Numbered from the stretch's first letter, positions 35,322 through 44,682 are shown. The stretch is 64,000 nt of DNA from Serratia odorifera (GCF_900635445.1 NZ_LR134117.1:4278001-4342000), one strand, 5' to 3'. Made by a program: numbers and translations. Notes: generated from the letters alone by a model not told the origin.

Positions 35322-36455
35322 TTACTTGCCGGCTGGCGCCTGTGCGCCCAGGATCCCCTGGCCTTCAGGCACTTCGGTAAAGCGCTTGAGGATCTCGCTG
35401 TAGGTGTTCGCCGGATCAAGATCCTGGAACTGGCTGGGGTAGATAAACTTCGCCAGGTATTCCAGCCCGACGATGTTGTATGGATGGTTATAGAAGTTGT
35501 GATAAATGCCGTAGAAACGTTGGTCTTTGATCGCCTTGACCTGCGCAAACCCCGGCCGCTGCTTCATGCGAGCAAATGCGGCATCCACCTGCTCTTTAGT
35601 GACACCGTAACCAAAAGGCACCGCGGCGTTGGTTTTGCTAGCCCACTGCGAGCCGGAAACGATGTACACATCCGGTTTCATACTGATGACTTTTTCCAAT
35701 GAAACATCGCCGGTAGCGCCCGGCAGCAGTTCAGAGCCGATATTGCGCGCGCCCACCGCTTCCACCATACCGCCCCAACCAACGTGGGCATGGGTAAAGC
35801 AGCAGGATTCCAGCCCATTCAGACCGGCCTTGGCTTCCACGAACACCAGCGGCTTGGGCTCAACGGATGTGGTTTTATCGATGATGTGCTGATAATGCTG
35901 TTGGTAATAGTCGGTGTATTGCTTGGCTTCTTTTTCACGATCCAGCGCTTCACCGAGCAAGGTGACGCTCTTCGGCGTGTTTTCTACCGGCTTTAGCATG
36001 GTATCGATAAACAGTACCGGTACCCCCAGGCTTTTCAACTGCGCCAACACACCGGTCTGCTCCAGTGACGGCTTGGAACGCAACTGTGCAATCATCAAAT
36101 CGGGCTGCTTGGCAATGACGCTTTCCAAATTGACTTCGCCCTTGTCGCTAAACCCCATGTCGATGACATTGTTGGCTTCCGGCCATTTGCTTTTCAGAAT
36201 GTCCCAGGTCGCCCCATCGCTCTTCTTCAGCAGATTATTCCACGCCACCAGCCGGCTAAACGGATCGGCACGATCCAACAACGCCAGCGTCAGAATATCG
36301 CGCCCATCCTGTACCACCACGCGTTTCGGCTCTTGTTTAAGCGTGATGCTCTGCCCTGCGGTATCGGTCAGCGTCAGCGGATAGCTGGTCGCCAGCGCCT
36401 GGGTGGAAAAAATGCCAGCACAGGCCAGTAGCAGCGAGGTCATTCGACGTTGCAC
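35322..36455 (-). CDS. Iron-siderophore-type periplasmic binding protein (lone)
   Basis: A 377-residue solute-binding protein of the FepB/BtuF fold (TroA-like superfamily). It has a signal peptide (MTSLLLACAGIFSTQALA), PLTLTDTAGQSITLKQEPKRVVVQDG, and a long helix separating two lobes. VNLESVIAKQPDLMIAQL is typical of iron-complex binding proteins. GTG 36455 follows AAGGAG by six bases and is preferred to the internal ATG 36443. A Fur-box-like site lies upstream. No permease or ATPase gene is adjacent, so it must use a transporter coded elsewhere or its partners have been lost. Substrate unknown. Confidence 0.85.
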   Translation of the reverse strand: MQRRMTSLLLACAGIFSTQALATSYPLTLTDTAGQSITLKQEPKRVVVQDGRDILTLALLDRADPFSRLVAWNNLLKKSDGATWDILKSKWPEANNVIDMGFSDKGEVNLESVIAKQPDLMIAQLRSKPSLEQTGVLAQLKSLGVPVLFIDTMLKPVENTPKSVTLLGEALDREKEAKQYTDYYQQHYQHIIDKTTSVEPKPLVFVEAKAGLNGLESCCFTHAHVGWGGMVEAVGARNIGSELLPGATGDVSLEKVISMKPDVYIVSGSQWASKTNAAVPFGYGVTKEQVDAAFARMKQRPGFAQVKAIKDQRFYGIYHNFYNHPYNIVGLEYLAKFIYPSQFQDLDPANTYSEILKRFTEVPEGQGILGAQAPAGK

Positions 36456-36493
36456 ATGAAACTCCTTAGCGAAAATATCAACCAGGGAATAGT

Positions 36494-36512
36494 AATGAGA
36501 ATTGCTTGCATT
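36494..36512. promoter_or_regulatory. Fur-box-like site upstream of the lone binding protein
   Basis: AATGAGAATTGCTTGCATT keeps the outer AATG...CATT symmetry and spacing of the Fur consensus but diverges in the middle. It lies about 40 bases before the GTG start at 36455. Confidence 0.6.
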
Positions 36513-36602
36513 ATCAAAGTTGAACGGTTTTTTGCGACGGTTTAATTGAAAACAGCTGTAACCGGAGGGAACGGCGCACCCGCATCGGGTGCGCCGGCAA
36601 AA

Positions 36603-37883
36603 CTATATCAGACCATAAATCAGGGCCGACAGCGCAATCAGCCCCATCAGTAGCACAAAGACGTTACTGAGCGCACGATACTGGCGCATGGCGGGCACCG
36701 TACGCACCGCATACATCGGCAGGATGAATAAGATTGCCGCAATCAGCGGGCCGCTGATGGTTTCAATAATATGCAACGCACTCGGGTTCCATACCGTCGC
36801 CGCCCAGGTCAGCAGAAACAGCACCACCGCGGAAATACGCTGCGTGGTGCGTGCCGCCAACGGCTTACCGATGGCGCGCGTCAGGCCGTCAATCAGGCTG
36901 GTCGCCCTTCCGTTACCCCCAGTGAGGTGCCAAGAAACGATTTGGCCATCGCCAGCATCGCCATTACCGGCCCAAGATAGGCGATAAACGGGTTGGAGAA
37001 CTTATTCGCCAGCGTGGTCAGCACCGTGATGTTCTGCTCCTTCGCCTGTTGCATATCGTCATAAGACAACTGAGCACACAGCTAAAAACAAAAAACAGCA
37101 CGGTAATGCAGATCAGTACATAGCTGTAGCGCATGATACGCGCGCAACGACGTTCTGCCTTATCGCCATACAGGCTCTTCTGCGTTGAGGCAAAAGACGA
37201 AATGATTGGCGCATGACTGAAGGAAAACACCATCACCGGCACCGCCAGCCACAGTGAATGCCATAACGCTGGACTATCGACGCGAGTGCTCGCCAAGCCA
37301 CTGACAAAATGGGCAGTATTCCAATGCGGCAACAGATAAAGCGAAATGCCCATCAAGAAAACCAACAATGGGAATACCAGAATGCCCATCGCCGCAACGA
37401 TACCGTCCTTGCCACGCAATAGCACCAGGTTCAGCACTGCCACCACCGCCAGGCTCAGCCACAGGCGTGGCGGTGGCGTAACGTGAAACTGGTGGATCAG
37501 GAAGTTGTCCAGCGCGTTAGTGATCGAAATGCTGTACACCAATACGATCGGGAAGAACGCCAGCAGGTACAGCACCATGATGATTTTGCCGGCCAGCACG
37601 CCAAAATGCTCGACCACCACATCGTGAATATTGCCATCGCGGCTGGAGCCCGAAAGAACAAAACGGCTCAGAGCCCGATGCGGCAAATAGGTCAACGGAA
37701 ACGCAAACAGCGCCATCAGCAGCAGCACCAGTGGGCCATTCAGCCGGCGTTAATCGGTAAAAACAGCGTGCCGGCACCCACCGCCGTAGCATACAGGCCA
37801 AACATCCAAACGGAGTCGGTTTTATTCCATTTGGCCGATGGCGTCGCCGCCAGCGTGCCTGAATCTGGAGAAATAGTACTCAT
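36603..37883 (-). pseudogene. HAAAP family (SdaC-like) amino-acid permease, three frameshifts
   Basis: Joining four pieces gives a 427-residue proton-coupled serine/threonine-type permease colinear with E. coli SdaC (429 aa). The pieces are: MSTISPDSG ... GAGTLFLPINAG; LNGPLVLLLMALFAFPLTYL ... FFVFSCVLS; LSYDDMQQAKEQN ... LGTSLGVTEG; and ATSLIDGLTR ... LSALIYGLI. One base is missing at each junction, near 37743-37744, at AA 37068-37069 and at CCC 36905-36907 (plus strand). No other damage is visible. Exact substrate cannot be told from the sequence. Confidence 0.82.
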
Positions 37884-38303
37884 GAGACAACTTACCCTAA
37901 TCTGTAACGACAGCGATTGCGCTCAACGGAACATCCCTCTCCGCGAAAACTAAATAGAAAAAACAATGCATTAACGCAGAATTTCATTCTTGTGACTGAT
38001 AAAAAGACGGCAAAGGATAATTAAAAATGCAGGTTAGGTCTATATTTATGCGGCTGACCGACTACTTTATCAGCAACATCAACCAAAGAATGGCCATTTA
38101 TTCAGCAGAAAATGTGGCGATGGTAGGCGAAGAGGCGCAAGGATGTGAGAAGGAATTGACGATAAAGCCGCGCCAGAACAGGGAACACAGGTTAGCATTC
38201 ATAGAGACGGTAGTTTTGAAGGTTTAGGGGGTGTTTTGGCGAATATAAACCTAAACGTTCTGACTGCCGTTTTCTATTGGTTCACGCTAATACGCGATGA
38301 ACC
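37884..38303. other. Intergenic stretch without recognisable gene
   Basis: About 420 bases between the permease start and the terminator of the cytochrome gene. Plus-strand frames up to 66 codons exist (38027-38227) but have no ribosome site, signal or known motif. I see nothing else I can support. Confidence 0.5.
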
Positions 38304-38329
38304 AAAAAAAGGCCTCTTGCGAGGCCTTT
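38304..38329 (-). terminator. Terminator after the dehydrogenase operon
   Basis: GGCCTC-TTGC-GAGGCC with AAAAAAA on one side; read on the minus strand it ends in a run of seven T. It lies 18 bases after the cytochrome c gene. Confidence 0.9.
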
Positions 38330-38346
38330 ATCATCAGCAAGCAAGC

Positions 38347-39687
38347 TTACTTCGCCGCGTCCGGGTGATCCGGCACCTGGGCGCTGCCCATCGCCTTTTC
38401 ATCACGGATCATCGAGCGATCCTTACGTACATCGGCAACATCGGCGGCGCTGATGGCCTTGGCGTCGTTGCCCCAGCTGGAGCGGATAAAGTTCACTACA
38501 TCCGCCACCTGCCGATCGTCAAGACGCCAGCCGAACGGCGGCATGGTGATGTTGGACACCGCCCCCTTCACCGCTGGCGTGGTGTTGCCGGTCAATACGA
38601 TGTGGATAAGCGAAGTTGCATCGTCGGTTTGTACGACCGGATTGCCCTTCAAGGCCGGGAAGGCGCGTTTGTAGCCCACGCCGTCGGTACGGTGGCATGC
38701 CGCACAGTTATCAACGTACAGCGCCGCGCCAGGCTTGCTGTCGTCGCCGCGCCACAGATCTTTCGCCACGCTGTCCGCTACCGGTGCCGCTGTCTGCTGC
38801 TTGCCGTCTTTTGGCGGTAGCGTTTTCAGGTAGCGGGCAATCGCCGTCAGATCCTCGTCGGTCAGATATTGCAGGCTGTGCTCGACCACATCGCTCATGC
38901 CGCCAAACACGATGGCCTTGTCGTTGCGACCGGTTTTCAGGAACTCGGTGAGCTCCGCTTCGCTCCAACTGCCCAGCCCATCCTTATGGTCGCCGCGCAG
39001 GCTGGAAGCAACCCAACCGTCGATTGGCGCATTGCTACCGGACAGGTAGTCATCGCCCTCGTTATTGCTCAGCGCCTTCTCTTGCATGGTGATGCTGCGT
39101 GGCGTGTGGCAGGCACCGCAGTGCCCCAACCCTTCAACCAGATAACGCCCACGCTCGATCAGCGGATCGGCGTTGGCATCGGCGACAAAGTCCGCCGGCG
39201 TCGGGGCGAACACGCCGCGCCAGATGCTCAGCGGCCAGCGCATCGACAACGGCCACGGAATGTCGGATTCACGGTTAGCCTCTTCCACTGCCGGTACGCC
39301 ATGCATAAAGTAGGCATACATGGCGCGCATGTCATCTTCCTTGATCAAGGCAAACGACGGATAAGGCATCGCCGGGTACAGGGTGCTGCCATTTTTGGCG
39401 ACGCCTTTACGTACCGCGTTATCGAAATCCTCGAAGCTATAGTCACCGATGCCGGTTTTCTTGTCTGGCGTAATATTGGTGGAATATATGGTGCCGATCG
39501 GCGTTTCCATCGCCAAACCGCCAGCGAACGCTTTGCCGCTTTTGCCATTGGTGTGACAAGCCACGCAGTCGCCGGCACGCGCCAGATACTCACCGCGCTT
39601 GATAAGCTCGCTGCTCACCGTCGCATCCTGCGCGAAGGCCGACACACTCAGCGCACTGAAAACCAGTGCAGAAACAATTGTTTTCAT
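38347..39687 (-). CDS. Triheme cytochrome c subunit of membrane-bound dehydrogenase
   Basis: A 446-residue exported cytochrome c with signal peptide (MKTIVSALVFSALSVSAFA) and three CxxCH heme sites: CVACH at residues 41-45, CGACH at 190-194 and CAACH at 328-332. This is the architecture of the electron-transfer subunit of gluconate 2-dehydrogenase and related FAD sugar/alcohol dehydrogenases, which pass electrons to ubiquinone. Methionines that could be the distal heme ligands occur in the usual places (for example ITMPPFGWRL). ATG 39687 is preferred to a GTG one codon earlier. Last gene of a three-gene operon. Confidence 0.9.
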   Translation of the reverse strand: MKTIVSALVFSALSVSAFAQDATVSSELIKRGEYLARAGDCVACHTNGKSGKAFAGGLAMETPIGTIYSTNITPDKKTGIGDYSFEDFDNAVRKGVAKNGSTLYPAMPYPSFALIKEDDMRAMYAYFMHGVPAVEEANRESDIPWPLSMRWPLSIWRGVFAPTPADFVADANADPLIERGRYLVEGLGHCGACHTPRSITMQEKALSNNEGDDYLSGSNAPIDGWVASSLRGDHKDGLGSWSEAELTEFLKTGRNDKAIVFGGMSDVVEHSLQYLTDEDLTAIARYLKTLPPKDGKQQTAAPVADSVAKDLWRGDDSKPGAALYVDNCAACHRTDGVGYKRAFPALKGNPVVQTDDATSLIHIVLTGNTTPAVKGAVSNITMPPFGWRLDDRQVADVVNFIRSSWGNDAKAISAADVADVRKDRSMIRDEKAMGSAQVPDHPDAAK

Positions 39688-39699
39688 CACTCGCCGTCC

Positions 39700-41484
39700 T
39701 TATGCCTGCACCAATGGGCCTGGGTTCTTCAGATACTGCTCGCGGATAGCCCGGGCAGACCAGTACGCCAGCGCCGCGACGGTGCCGGTCGGGTTGTAGC
39801 CCAGCCCTTGCGGGAAGGCAGACGCGCCAATCGAAAACACGTTGTGTACGTCCCAGCTTTGCAGATAGCGGTTTACCGCGCTGGTCTGCGGGTTTTCGCC
39901 CATCACCGCGCCGCCGTTCATGTGGGTGGTCTGGTAGCTGGTGGTGTCAAAATGGCTGTCGGCGTTTTTCGGACTGCCGATAATGTGTTTCGGGTTCATC
40001 GCCTTGGCAATCGGAGCCATCTTGTTGAACATGAACTGCGCCATCTTGATGTCGTTTTCCTGCCAGTCGAAGGTCATGCGCAGCAACGGCTGACCGAACA
40101 CGTTTTTGTAGTTCGGGTCGAGGTCCAGATAGTTGTTGCGGTAAGACTGGTGCGCACCGTGCGCATCCATCGATACATGATGGGTGTAGGCATCCGCTAC
40201 CGCCGCCTTCCATTCGCTGCCCCAGGCCGGGGTGCCGGCCGGTGTCGGCAAGCCCGAAATCGGCTTGGTACCCGCCTGGTTGACCCAGAACGGCGAGCCG
40301 CCGACAAAGCCCTCTTTGGCGTGATCGAAGTTGTCTGCGTTGAAGTCGTCAACGCCAACGCCGTTGCCGCCCGCACCGATAAACGGATTGGTGTGCACGT
40401 TTTTATCGAAGAACGCTTTAATGGTGGTCATGTTCTGATAGGCAAAGTTACGCCCCACCACCCCTTCTCCGGTCAGCGGATCGTACGGTTTGCCGATGCC
40501 GGACAGCAGCATCAGGTGTACATTGTGGAACTGGAACGCTCCCAGGATCACCAGATCGGCCGGTTGTTCCACTTCACGCCCCTGTGCGTCGATGTAATTC
40601 ACGCCGGTAGCGCGTTTTTTATCGTCGGTCAGGTTCACTTTCAGTACGTTGGCGTTGGTTCGCAGCTCGAAACGTTTCTCCATACGCAGCGCTGGCAGAA
40701 TATTCACGTTCGGCGAGGCTTTGGAATACATGTAGCAGGCGTAACCGCTACAGAAGCCACAAAAGTTGCATGGCCCCATCTGAGCGCCGTATGGATTGGT
40801 GTAAGAGTCCGAGGTATTGGCCGACGGCAGGTTATATGGATGATAACCGACCTCGGTCGCCGCTTTTTGGAACAGTTGCGCAGAGTAGGTATTCTTTTGC
40901 GCCGGCAGCGGGAAATCGTCGGAACGATCTGGCGCGAACGGGTTGCCCCCCTTGCCTGCACCAACCACTTTCCCCTTGATCGACCACGCGCTGCCGGAGG
41001 TGCCAAACACCTTCTCCGCCTTGTCAAAGTACGGTTCCAGCTCGTCGTAGGTCACGCCGAAGTCCTGGATGGTCATATCCTTGGGAATGAAGTTTTTGCC
41101 ATAGCGCTCTTCATAATGGCTGCGCATGCGCAGTTCGATCGGATCGATGCGGAAATGTACCCCAGACCAGTGCAGTCCGGCACCGCCCACGCCGGTACCC
41201 GGCAGGAATGCCGCCAACTGACGGTATGGCACCGCGGTCTGGCTGCTGTTATGGCGAATGGTCACCGTGCTTTTCGACAAGTCCTGGAACAGTTTGCGGC
41301 GAATATTATAGGTAAGTTCGTCGATAACCTGCGGATAGGAACCGTCCGGGTAGGTATCGCGCATCGGCCCACGCTCCAGCGCAACCACGTTCAGCCCCGC
41401 TTCGGTCAGCTCCTTGGCCATGATGGCGCCAACCCAGCCAAACCCGACGATCACCACGTCCTTTTTCTTCATTAGCGTTGCCAT
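39700..41484 (-). CDS. GMC-type FAD dehydrogenase, gluconate 2-dehydrogenase large subunit type
   Basis: The 594-residue flavoprotein has an N-terminal FAD-binding motif (VVIGFGWVGAIMAKELTEAG in essence: VGFGWVGAIMAKEL) and the GMC C-terminal signature around HMNGGAVMGENPQTSAVNRY. It ends with the FAD-contact stretch QGLGYNPTGTVAALA. A cysteine cluster (CNFCGFCSGYACY, near position 240) may hold an iron-sulfur cluster, as reported for related fructose dehydrogenases. It is expected to oxidise gluconate or a similar polyol in the periplasm, being exported with the Tat-carrying small subunit. Substrate is inferred from family and gene order. Confidence 0.88.
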   Translation of the reverse strand: MATLMKKKDVVIVGFGWVGAIMAKELTEAGLNVVALERGPMRDTYPDGSYPQVIDELTYNIRRKLFQDLSKSTVTIRHNSSQTAVPYRQLAAFLPGTGVGGAGLHWSGVHFRIDPIELRMRSHYEERYGKNFIPKDMTIQDFGVTYDELEPYFDKAEKVFGTSGSAWSIKGKVVGAGKGGNPFAPDRSDDFPLPAQKNTYSAQLFQKAATEVGYHPYNLPSANTSDSYTNPYGAQMGPCNFCGFCSGYACYMYSKASPNVNILPALRMEKRFELRTNANVLKVNLTDDKKRATGVNYIDAQGREVEQPADLVILGAFQFHNVHLMLLSGIGKPYDPLTGEGVVGRNFAYQNMTTIKAFFDKNVHTNPFIGAGGNGVGVDDFNADNFDHAKEGFVGGSPFWVNQAGTKPISGLPTPAGTPAWGSEWKAAVADAYTHHVSMDAHGAHQSYRNNYLDLDPNYKNVFGQPLLRMTFDWQENDIKMAQFMFNKMAPIAKAMNPKHIIGSPKNADSHFDTTSYQTTHMNGGAVMGENPQTSAVNRYLQSWDVHNVFSIGASAFPQGLGYNPTGTVAALAYWSARAIREQYLKNPGPLVQA

Positions 41485-41486
41485 TG

Positions 41487-42215
41487 TTATCCTCTCTCCC
41501 CACGAATCGAAACCGGTGGGAAGGGATAACGTTCCCCTCGCTCAACCCAGTCCATAAAGTCGGCGCGCGCACCCGGAAAATTAATCAGCTTCCAGCCAAC
41601 CATGTCTTTATTACCGCCATGGATCGGATCGCTGAAGAAACCTTCGCGGGTGTTTTGCAGCAGGTAGGAGAAAAACAGCTTGGCGGGCACCTGTTCGAAC
41701 TCGGCTTCACCAGCTTCCATCTGTTTCAGCATCGCGTCCTGTTGTGCGCCATCCAACTGGGCAAACACCTTGCCATGCTGCTTTTTGCTGTAACCGTCGG
41801 CGTCGGCGATGCCCAGATTGTAAATCTGCTTTGGCACCAGCGGTAACTGATAACCCAGTTCCTTAGGTACGTCCGGGTTGAATGGCCCCTGCATATACCA
41901 GATGGCACCGGTGGCATAGGGAGTATTCATCTGGCGATCGATAAATTCCGGCACGCCAGCTTCCAGCGCGCCTGGGCCACGATCGTCGGCCGGGATCAAC
42001 CGCGCCACCGCGGCGTTGATAAAGGCCCACTCTTCCGGCGTGAAGAAAGTGGGTTGATAAGCGTCAGTTGTTGCGGGTGTGTTACTGGCAGCATTGGCGG
42101 CTGCCGGCGCGGTCAAAGCCCCGACGCTACTGCCGCCAATCACCGCAGCAGGGATCAGGGTCATCGATTTGAGTAAGAAATCGCGCCGCGAATTGTTAGT
42201 TTTATCGTCCGACAT
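41487..42215 (-). CDS. Gluconate 2-dehydrogenase subunit 3 family protein (Tat-exported)
   Basis: A 242-residue small subunit. The twin-arginine motif NSRRDFLLKS near residue 10, followed by a hydrophobic stretch, directs the folded complex through the Tat system. The rest (FFTPEEWAFINAAVARLIPADD, GVPEFIDRQMNTPYA, GFFSDPIHGGNKDMVGWKLI) is typical of the gluconate 2-dehydrogenase subunit 3 family. The order small-FAD-cytochrome is the standard one for these enzymes. ATG 42215 is chosen; ATG 42227 four codons upstream is possible. Confidence 0.88.
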   Translation of the reverse strand: MSDDKTNNSRRDFLLKSMTLIPAAVIGGSSVGALTAPAAANAASNTPATTDAYQPTFFTPEEWAFINAAVARLIPADDRGPGALEAGVPEFIDRQMNTPYATGAIWYMQGPFNPDVPKELGYQLPLVPKQIYNLGIADADGYSKKQHGKVFAQLDGAQQDAMLKQMEAGEAEFEQVPAKLFFSYLLQNTREGFFSDPIHGGNKDMVGWKLINFPGARADFMDWVERGERYPFPPVSIRGERG

Positions 42216-42521
42216 ATCACATTCCATCCAAAGATAATCACAACTATTTAACCTCAACCGTGCGGTTGATGTGGGTTTTAAACATAATTTGTAACTTTTT
42301 TGTCTATTTATTGAAGGCCAAAAAATAATCTTTAGCAAAAATGTTACCGGTAACTTATTGAATGGACGCAAAGAATTGACCACAGCCGACAAATTGACTT
42401 TTTGTGCTGTTTTTTGGCTAACGGCAGGAGAAATAACGAAAAATGAGATATTCGACGGGTTTGCGCGCTTAAGAAAGTAAAAAAACCGGCCAGGAAGGCG
42501 CCGGTTTTTCACGGGTTCGGG
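42216..42521. other. Dehydrogenase operon promoter region and emtA terminator
   Basis: About 300 bases. The side next to the small subunit is AT-rich and should hold the operon promoter; the other end holds the emtA terminator. No operator could be assigned. Confidence 0.6.
42478..42509 (-). terminator. Terminator after emtA
   Basis: AAAAACCGGC and GCCGGTTTTT form a perfect ten-base inverted repeat around a nine-base loop, 12 bases after the emtA stop. Confidence 0.85.
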
Positions 42522-43187
42522 TTATTGCTGCATCGCCTGGTAAGCGGTTGTCACCTTCCACAGGTAACGCGGCGCCTGCGGTGCTGGGTGTTTCTTCTGT
42601 ATGTGCTGGTAAAACTCGTCCGGGCTCATTTGGTTGATGCGGTTCACCGCCACCCGCTTGTCCGAAGAGAAGGTGCGCAGCATCGCGCCAGCACCATTGA
42701 CGTAGGAGACGATGGTAGCGTATTGCAGAGTTTTAGGGTTGGTAATCCCGGCTAGCTGTTGGCTTTGAAGAATATTGATATAGGCCGTTCCCAGATCAAT
42801 ATTGACCGCCGGATCTTTTAATTCTCGCGAACTGGGTTGCCCCTTTTTGCCCTTCATACGATAGGCATCACGCCCGGCAGTAGAGGCTTTCAACTGCATC
42901 AGCCCCACGGCATTGGAGGTGCTGACCACGCTTGGATTAAATCCGGATTCAACCTGGATAATCGCCTTGATCAGCGTTTCATCCACGCCGTAATGGCTGG
43001 CGGCCTGGCTGATATAGTCGTTGTAGGCAACCGGGGTGCCGGTGCGGTTGACCGGTGCCTGCGGCGGCGGCTGCAACCACCCTCCCTTGCCTGTGCCACT
43101 GCCCGTTGTGCTGCTGGTTGTCTGCGGGTCTTTCGCGCACCCCGCCAAAAGCGTAATTGCCATCAGGCAACCAATTTTTGTTTTCAC
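42522..43187 (-). CDS. emtA: Membrane-bound endolytic lytic transglycosylase
   Basis: EmtA (MltE) cuts peptidoglycan strands internally. The 221-residue lipoprotein precursor has lipobox LLAGC, a Pro/Gly/Thr-rich linker and a family 1 SLT domain. The catalytic glutamate is in IIQVESGFNPSVVS, with the NAVGLMQLKASTAGRD and VSYVNGAGAMLRTFSSDKR motifs shared with E. coli. The GTG at 43187 is chosen from the GAGGG site and the lipoprotein signal; a longer frame to 43229 is not conserved. Confidence 0.92.
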   Translation of the reverse strand: MKTKIGCLMAITLLAGCAKDPQTTSSTTGSGTGKGGWLQPPPQAPVNRTGTPVAYNDYISQAASHYGVDETLIKAIIQVESGFNPSVVSTSNAVGLMQLKASTAGRDAYRMKGKKGQPSSRELKDPAVNIDLGTAYINILQSQQLAGITNPKTLQYATIVSYVNGAGAMLRTFSSDKRVAVNRINQMSPDEFYQHIQKKHPAPQAPRYLWKVTTAYQAMQQ

Positions 43188-43296
43188 AGAATCCCTCACT
43201 CCTTTCAATGAGTTGCGTAGCAGAGGCAACGTGTAAGGACGCCTGCATTCATTTTTTGGTCTATTCTCATGCTATCCATATACCAAGAGGTGATTT

Positions 43297-43596
43297 ATGA
43301 GTCAATCTGCGACCAGGTGTTTTGTGGTGACTTTTCGCTACCAGGAAGAAGGATTAACTGATTTGGCGAAGCTTACCGGACAATTGACCCGCGAAGGTTT
43401 CACCACTGCGCTGACGGATAAAGACGGAGTTTCGCACGAGTTGGGCAGCAATAGCTTTGCGCTGATAACCTCACTGGATCAAGCAGATACCGAAAAACTG
43501 GCACAAGGACTCGGGCAGGTTGCGTTAGGAAAAACGCCAGAAGTGTCGATATCTACTTATGACGAGTATGTTAAACAGTTACACACCGATAACTAG
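43297..43596 (+). CDS. GhoS-like small protein (orphan antitoxin-type)
   Basis: A 99-residue protein with weak but colinear likeness to E. coli GhoS, the endoribonuclease antitoxin of the type V GhoT/GhoS system. Examples are RCFVVTFRYQ, GSNSFALITSL (GhoS NENSFAITTSL) and ISTYDEYVKQL near the end. AAGAGG precedes the ATG by six bases. A GhoT-like membrane toxin would be expected next to it, but the following 147 bases code for none. It may have another job. The family assignment is from memory of the motif and is not secure. Confidence 0.6.
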   Translation: MSQSATRCFVVTFRYQEEGLTDLAKLTGQLTREGFTTALTDKDGVSHELGSNSFALITSLDQADTEKLAQGLGQVALGKTPEVSISTYDEYVKQLHTDN

Positions 43597-43702
43597 TTAC
43601 ATACGGATACATTAAATGCTATAACTCACCGGACGGTATTATTTGTTGATGCTGGAATCAACCTGTCGTCAGTTGCTTGTGACGCTTGACTTCATGATAA
43701 AT

Positions 43703-43721
43703 GATATTGATAATCATTTTC
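43703..43721. promoter_or_regulatory. Fur box upstream of yfeA
   Basis: GATATTGATAATCATTTTC matches the Fur consensus in 17 of 19 positions and lies 22 bases before the yfeA ATG. Confidence 0.9.
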
Positions 43722-43743
43722 ATTTAAACAAGGAGAAGTCACC

Positions 43744-44682
43744 ATGCTACTGAAACCGAACGCATTTCCCTTTGAGCAACGCGCAACACGATGGCTGCGC
43801 CCGTTTGTTCTGCCTGGACTGCTGCTGGCTGCCGCGCTGTTCAGCCACCCTGCGCTGGCCGAAAAGAAACTGCGCGTGGTGACGACCTTCACCATTATTC
43901 AAGACATTGCGCAAAACGTGGCCGGCGATGCCGCCGTGGTCGAATCCATTACCAAACCCGGCGCAGAAATTCACGATTATCAACCCACGCCGCGCGATAT
44001 CGTCAAGGCGCAGCACGCGGATCTGATCTTATGGAACGGCATGAACCTGGAGCGTTGGTTCCAGCGCTTCTTCGAAAATATCAAGCAGGTGCCTGCGGCG
44101 GTGGTTACCGAAGGCATTACGCCGCTGCCGATCCGCGAAGGGCCGTACAATGGCAATCCCAACCCGCACGCCTGGATGTCACCCACCAACGCCCTGGTAT
44201 ATATCGATAATATTCGCCAAGCGCTGGTGAAGTACGATCCGGCCAATGCCGAAACCTACAATCGCAACGCCAAAGCCTATGCAGAAAAAATTGCCGCGCT
44301 TGACGCCCCGCTGCGTGAACGACTGTCGCGTATTCCGGCGGCGCAGCGCTGGTTGGTGACCAGCGAAGGCGCGTTTAGCTACCTGGCGAAAGATTATCAG
44401 TTGAAGGAAGTCTATCTGTGGCCAATCAACGCCGACGAGCAAGGCTCACCGCAGCAGGTGCGGCGGGTTATCGACGCGGTGCGCGCCAATAACATTCCGG
44501 TGGTGTTCAGCGAAAGTACCATTTCCGACAAACCGGCCAAACAGGTGGCAAAGGAAACCGGGGCCAACTACGGTGGCGTGCTGTACGTTGATTCGCTGTC
44601 TGCCCATGACGGACCGGTACCGACGTATATAGACTTGCTGAATGTAACCGTGCAGACCATTGCCAAAGGATTTAATCAATGA
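43744..44682 (+). CDS. yfeA: Periplasmic iron/manganese-binding protein YfeA (SitA)
   Basis: A cluster 9 metal-binding protein of 312 residues with signal peptide (LLLAAALFSHPALA). It shows the metal ligands expected for the family: His in EIHDYQPTPRD, His in NPHAWMSP, Glu in TSEGAFSYLA and Asp in VLYVDSLS. Yersinia YfeA and Salmonella SitA carry iron and manganese. A Fur box precedes the gene. It overlaps yfeB by four bases. Confidence 0.93.
   Translation: MLLKPNAFPFEQRATRWLRPFVLPGLLLAAALFSHPALAEKKLRVVTTFTIIQDIAQNVAGDAAVVESITKPGAEIHDYQPTPRDIVKAQHADLILWNGMNLERWFQRFFENIKQVPAAVVTEGITPLPIREGPYNGNPNPHAWMSPTNALVYIDNIRQALVKYDPANAETYNRNAKAYAEKIAALDAPLRERLSRIPAAQRWLVTSEGAFSYLAKDYQLKEVYLWPINADEQGSPQQVRRVIDAVRANNIPVVFSESTISDKPAKQVAKETGANYGGVLYVDSLSAHDGPVPTYIDLLNVTVQTIAKGFNQ

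Noticed and set aside
36603..37883. Two separate small membrane-protein genes instead of one broken permease
   Set aside because: The pieces join into one SdaC-length sequence in the right order, and the second pieces have no start signals.
38869..41475. An 868-codon open frame on the plus strand opposite the dehydrogenase operon
   Set aside because: It is antisense to two well-supported genes (cytochrome and FAD subunits), has a composition typical of a shadow frame in GC-rich DNA, and shows no known motif or ribosome site.
43597..43743. GhoT-like toxin gene after the GhoS-like gene
   Set aside because: The first ATG is followed at once by a stop and no hydrophobic frame of 50-60 codons exists before yfeA.
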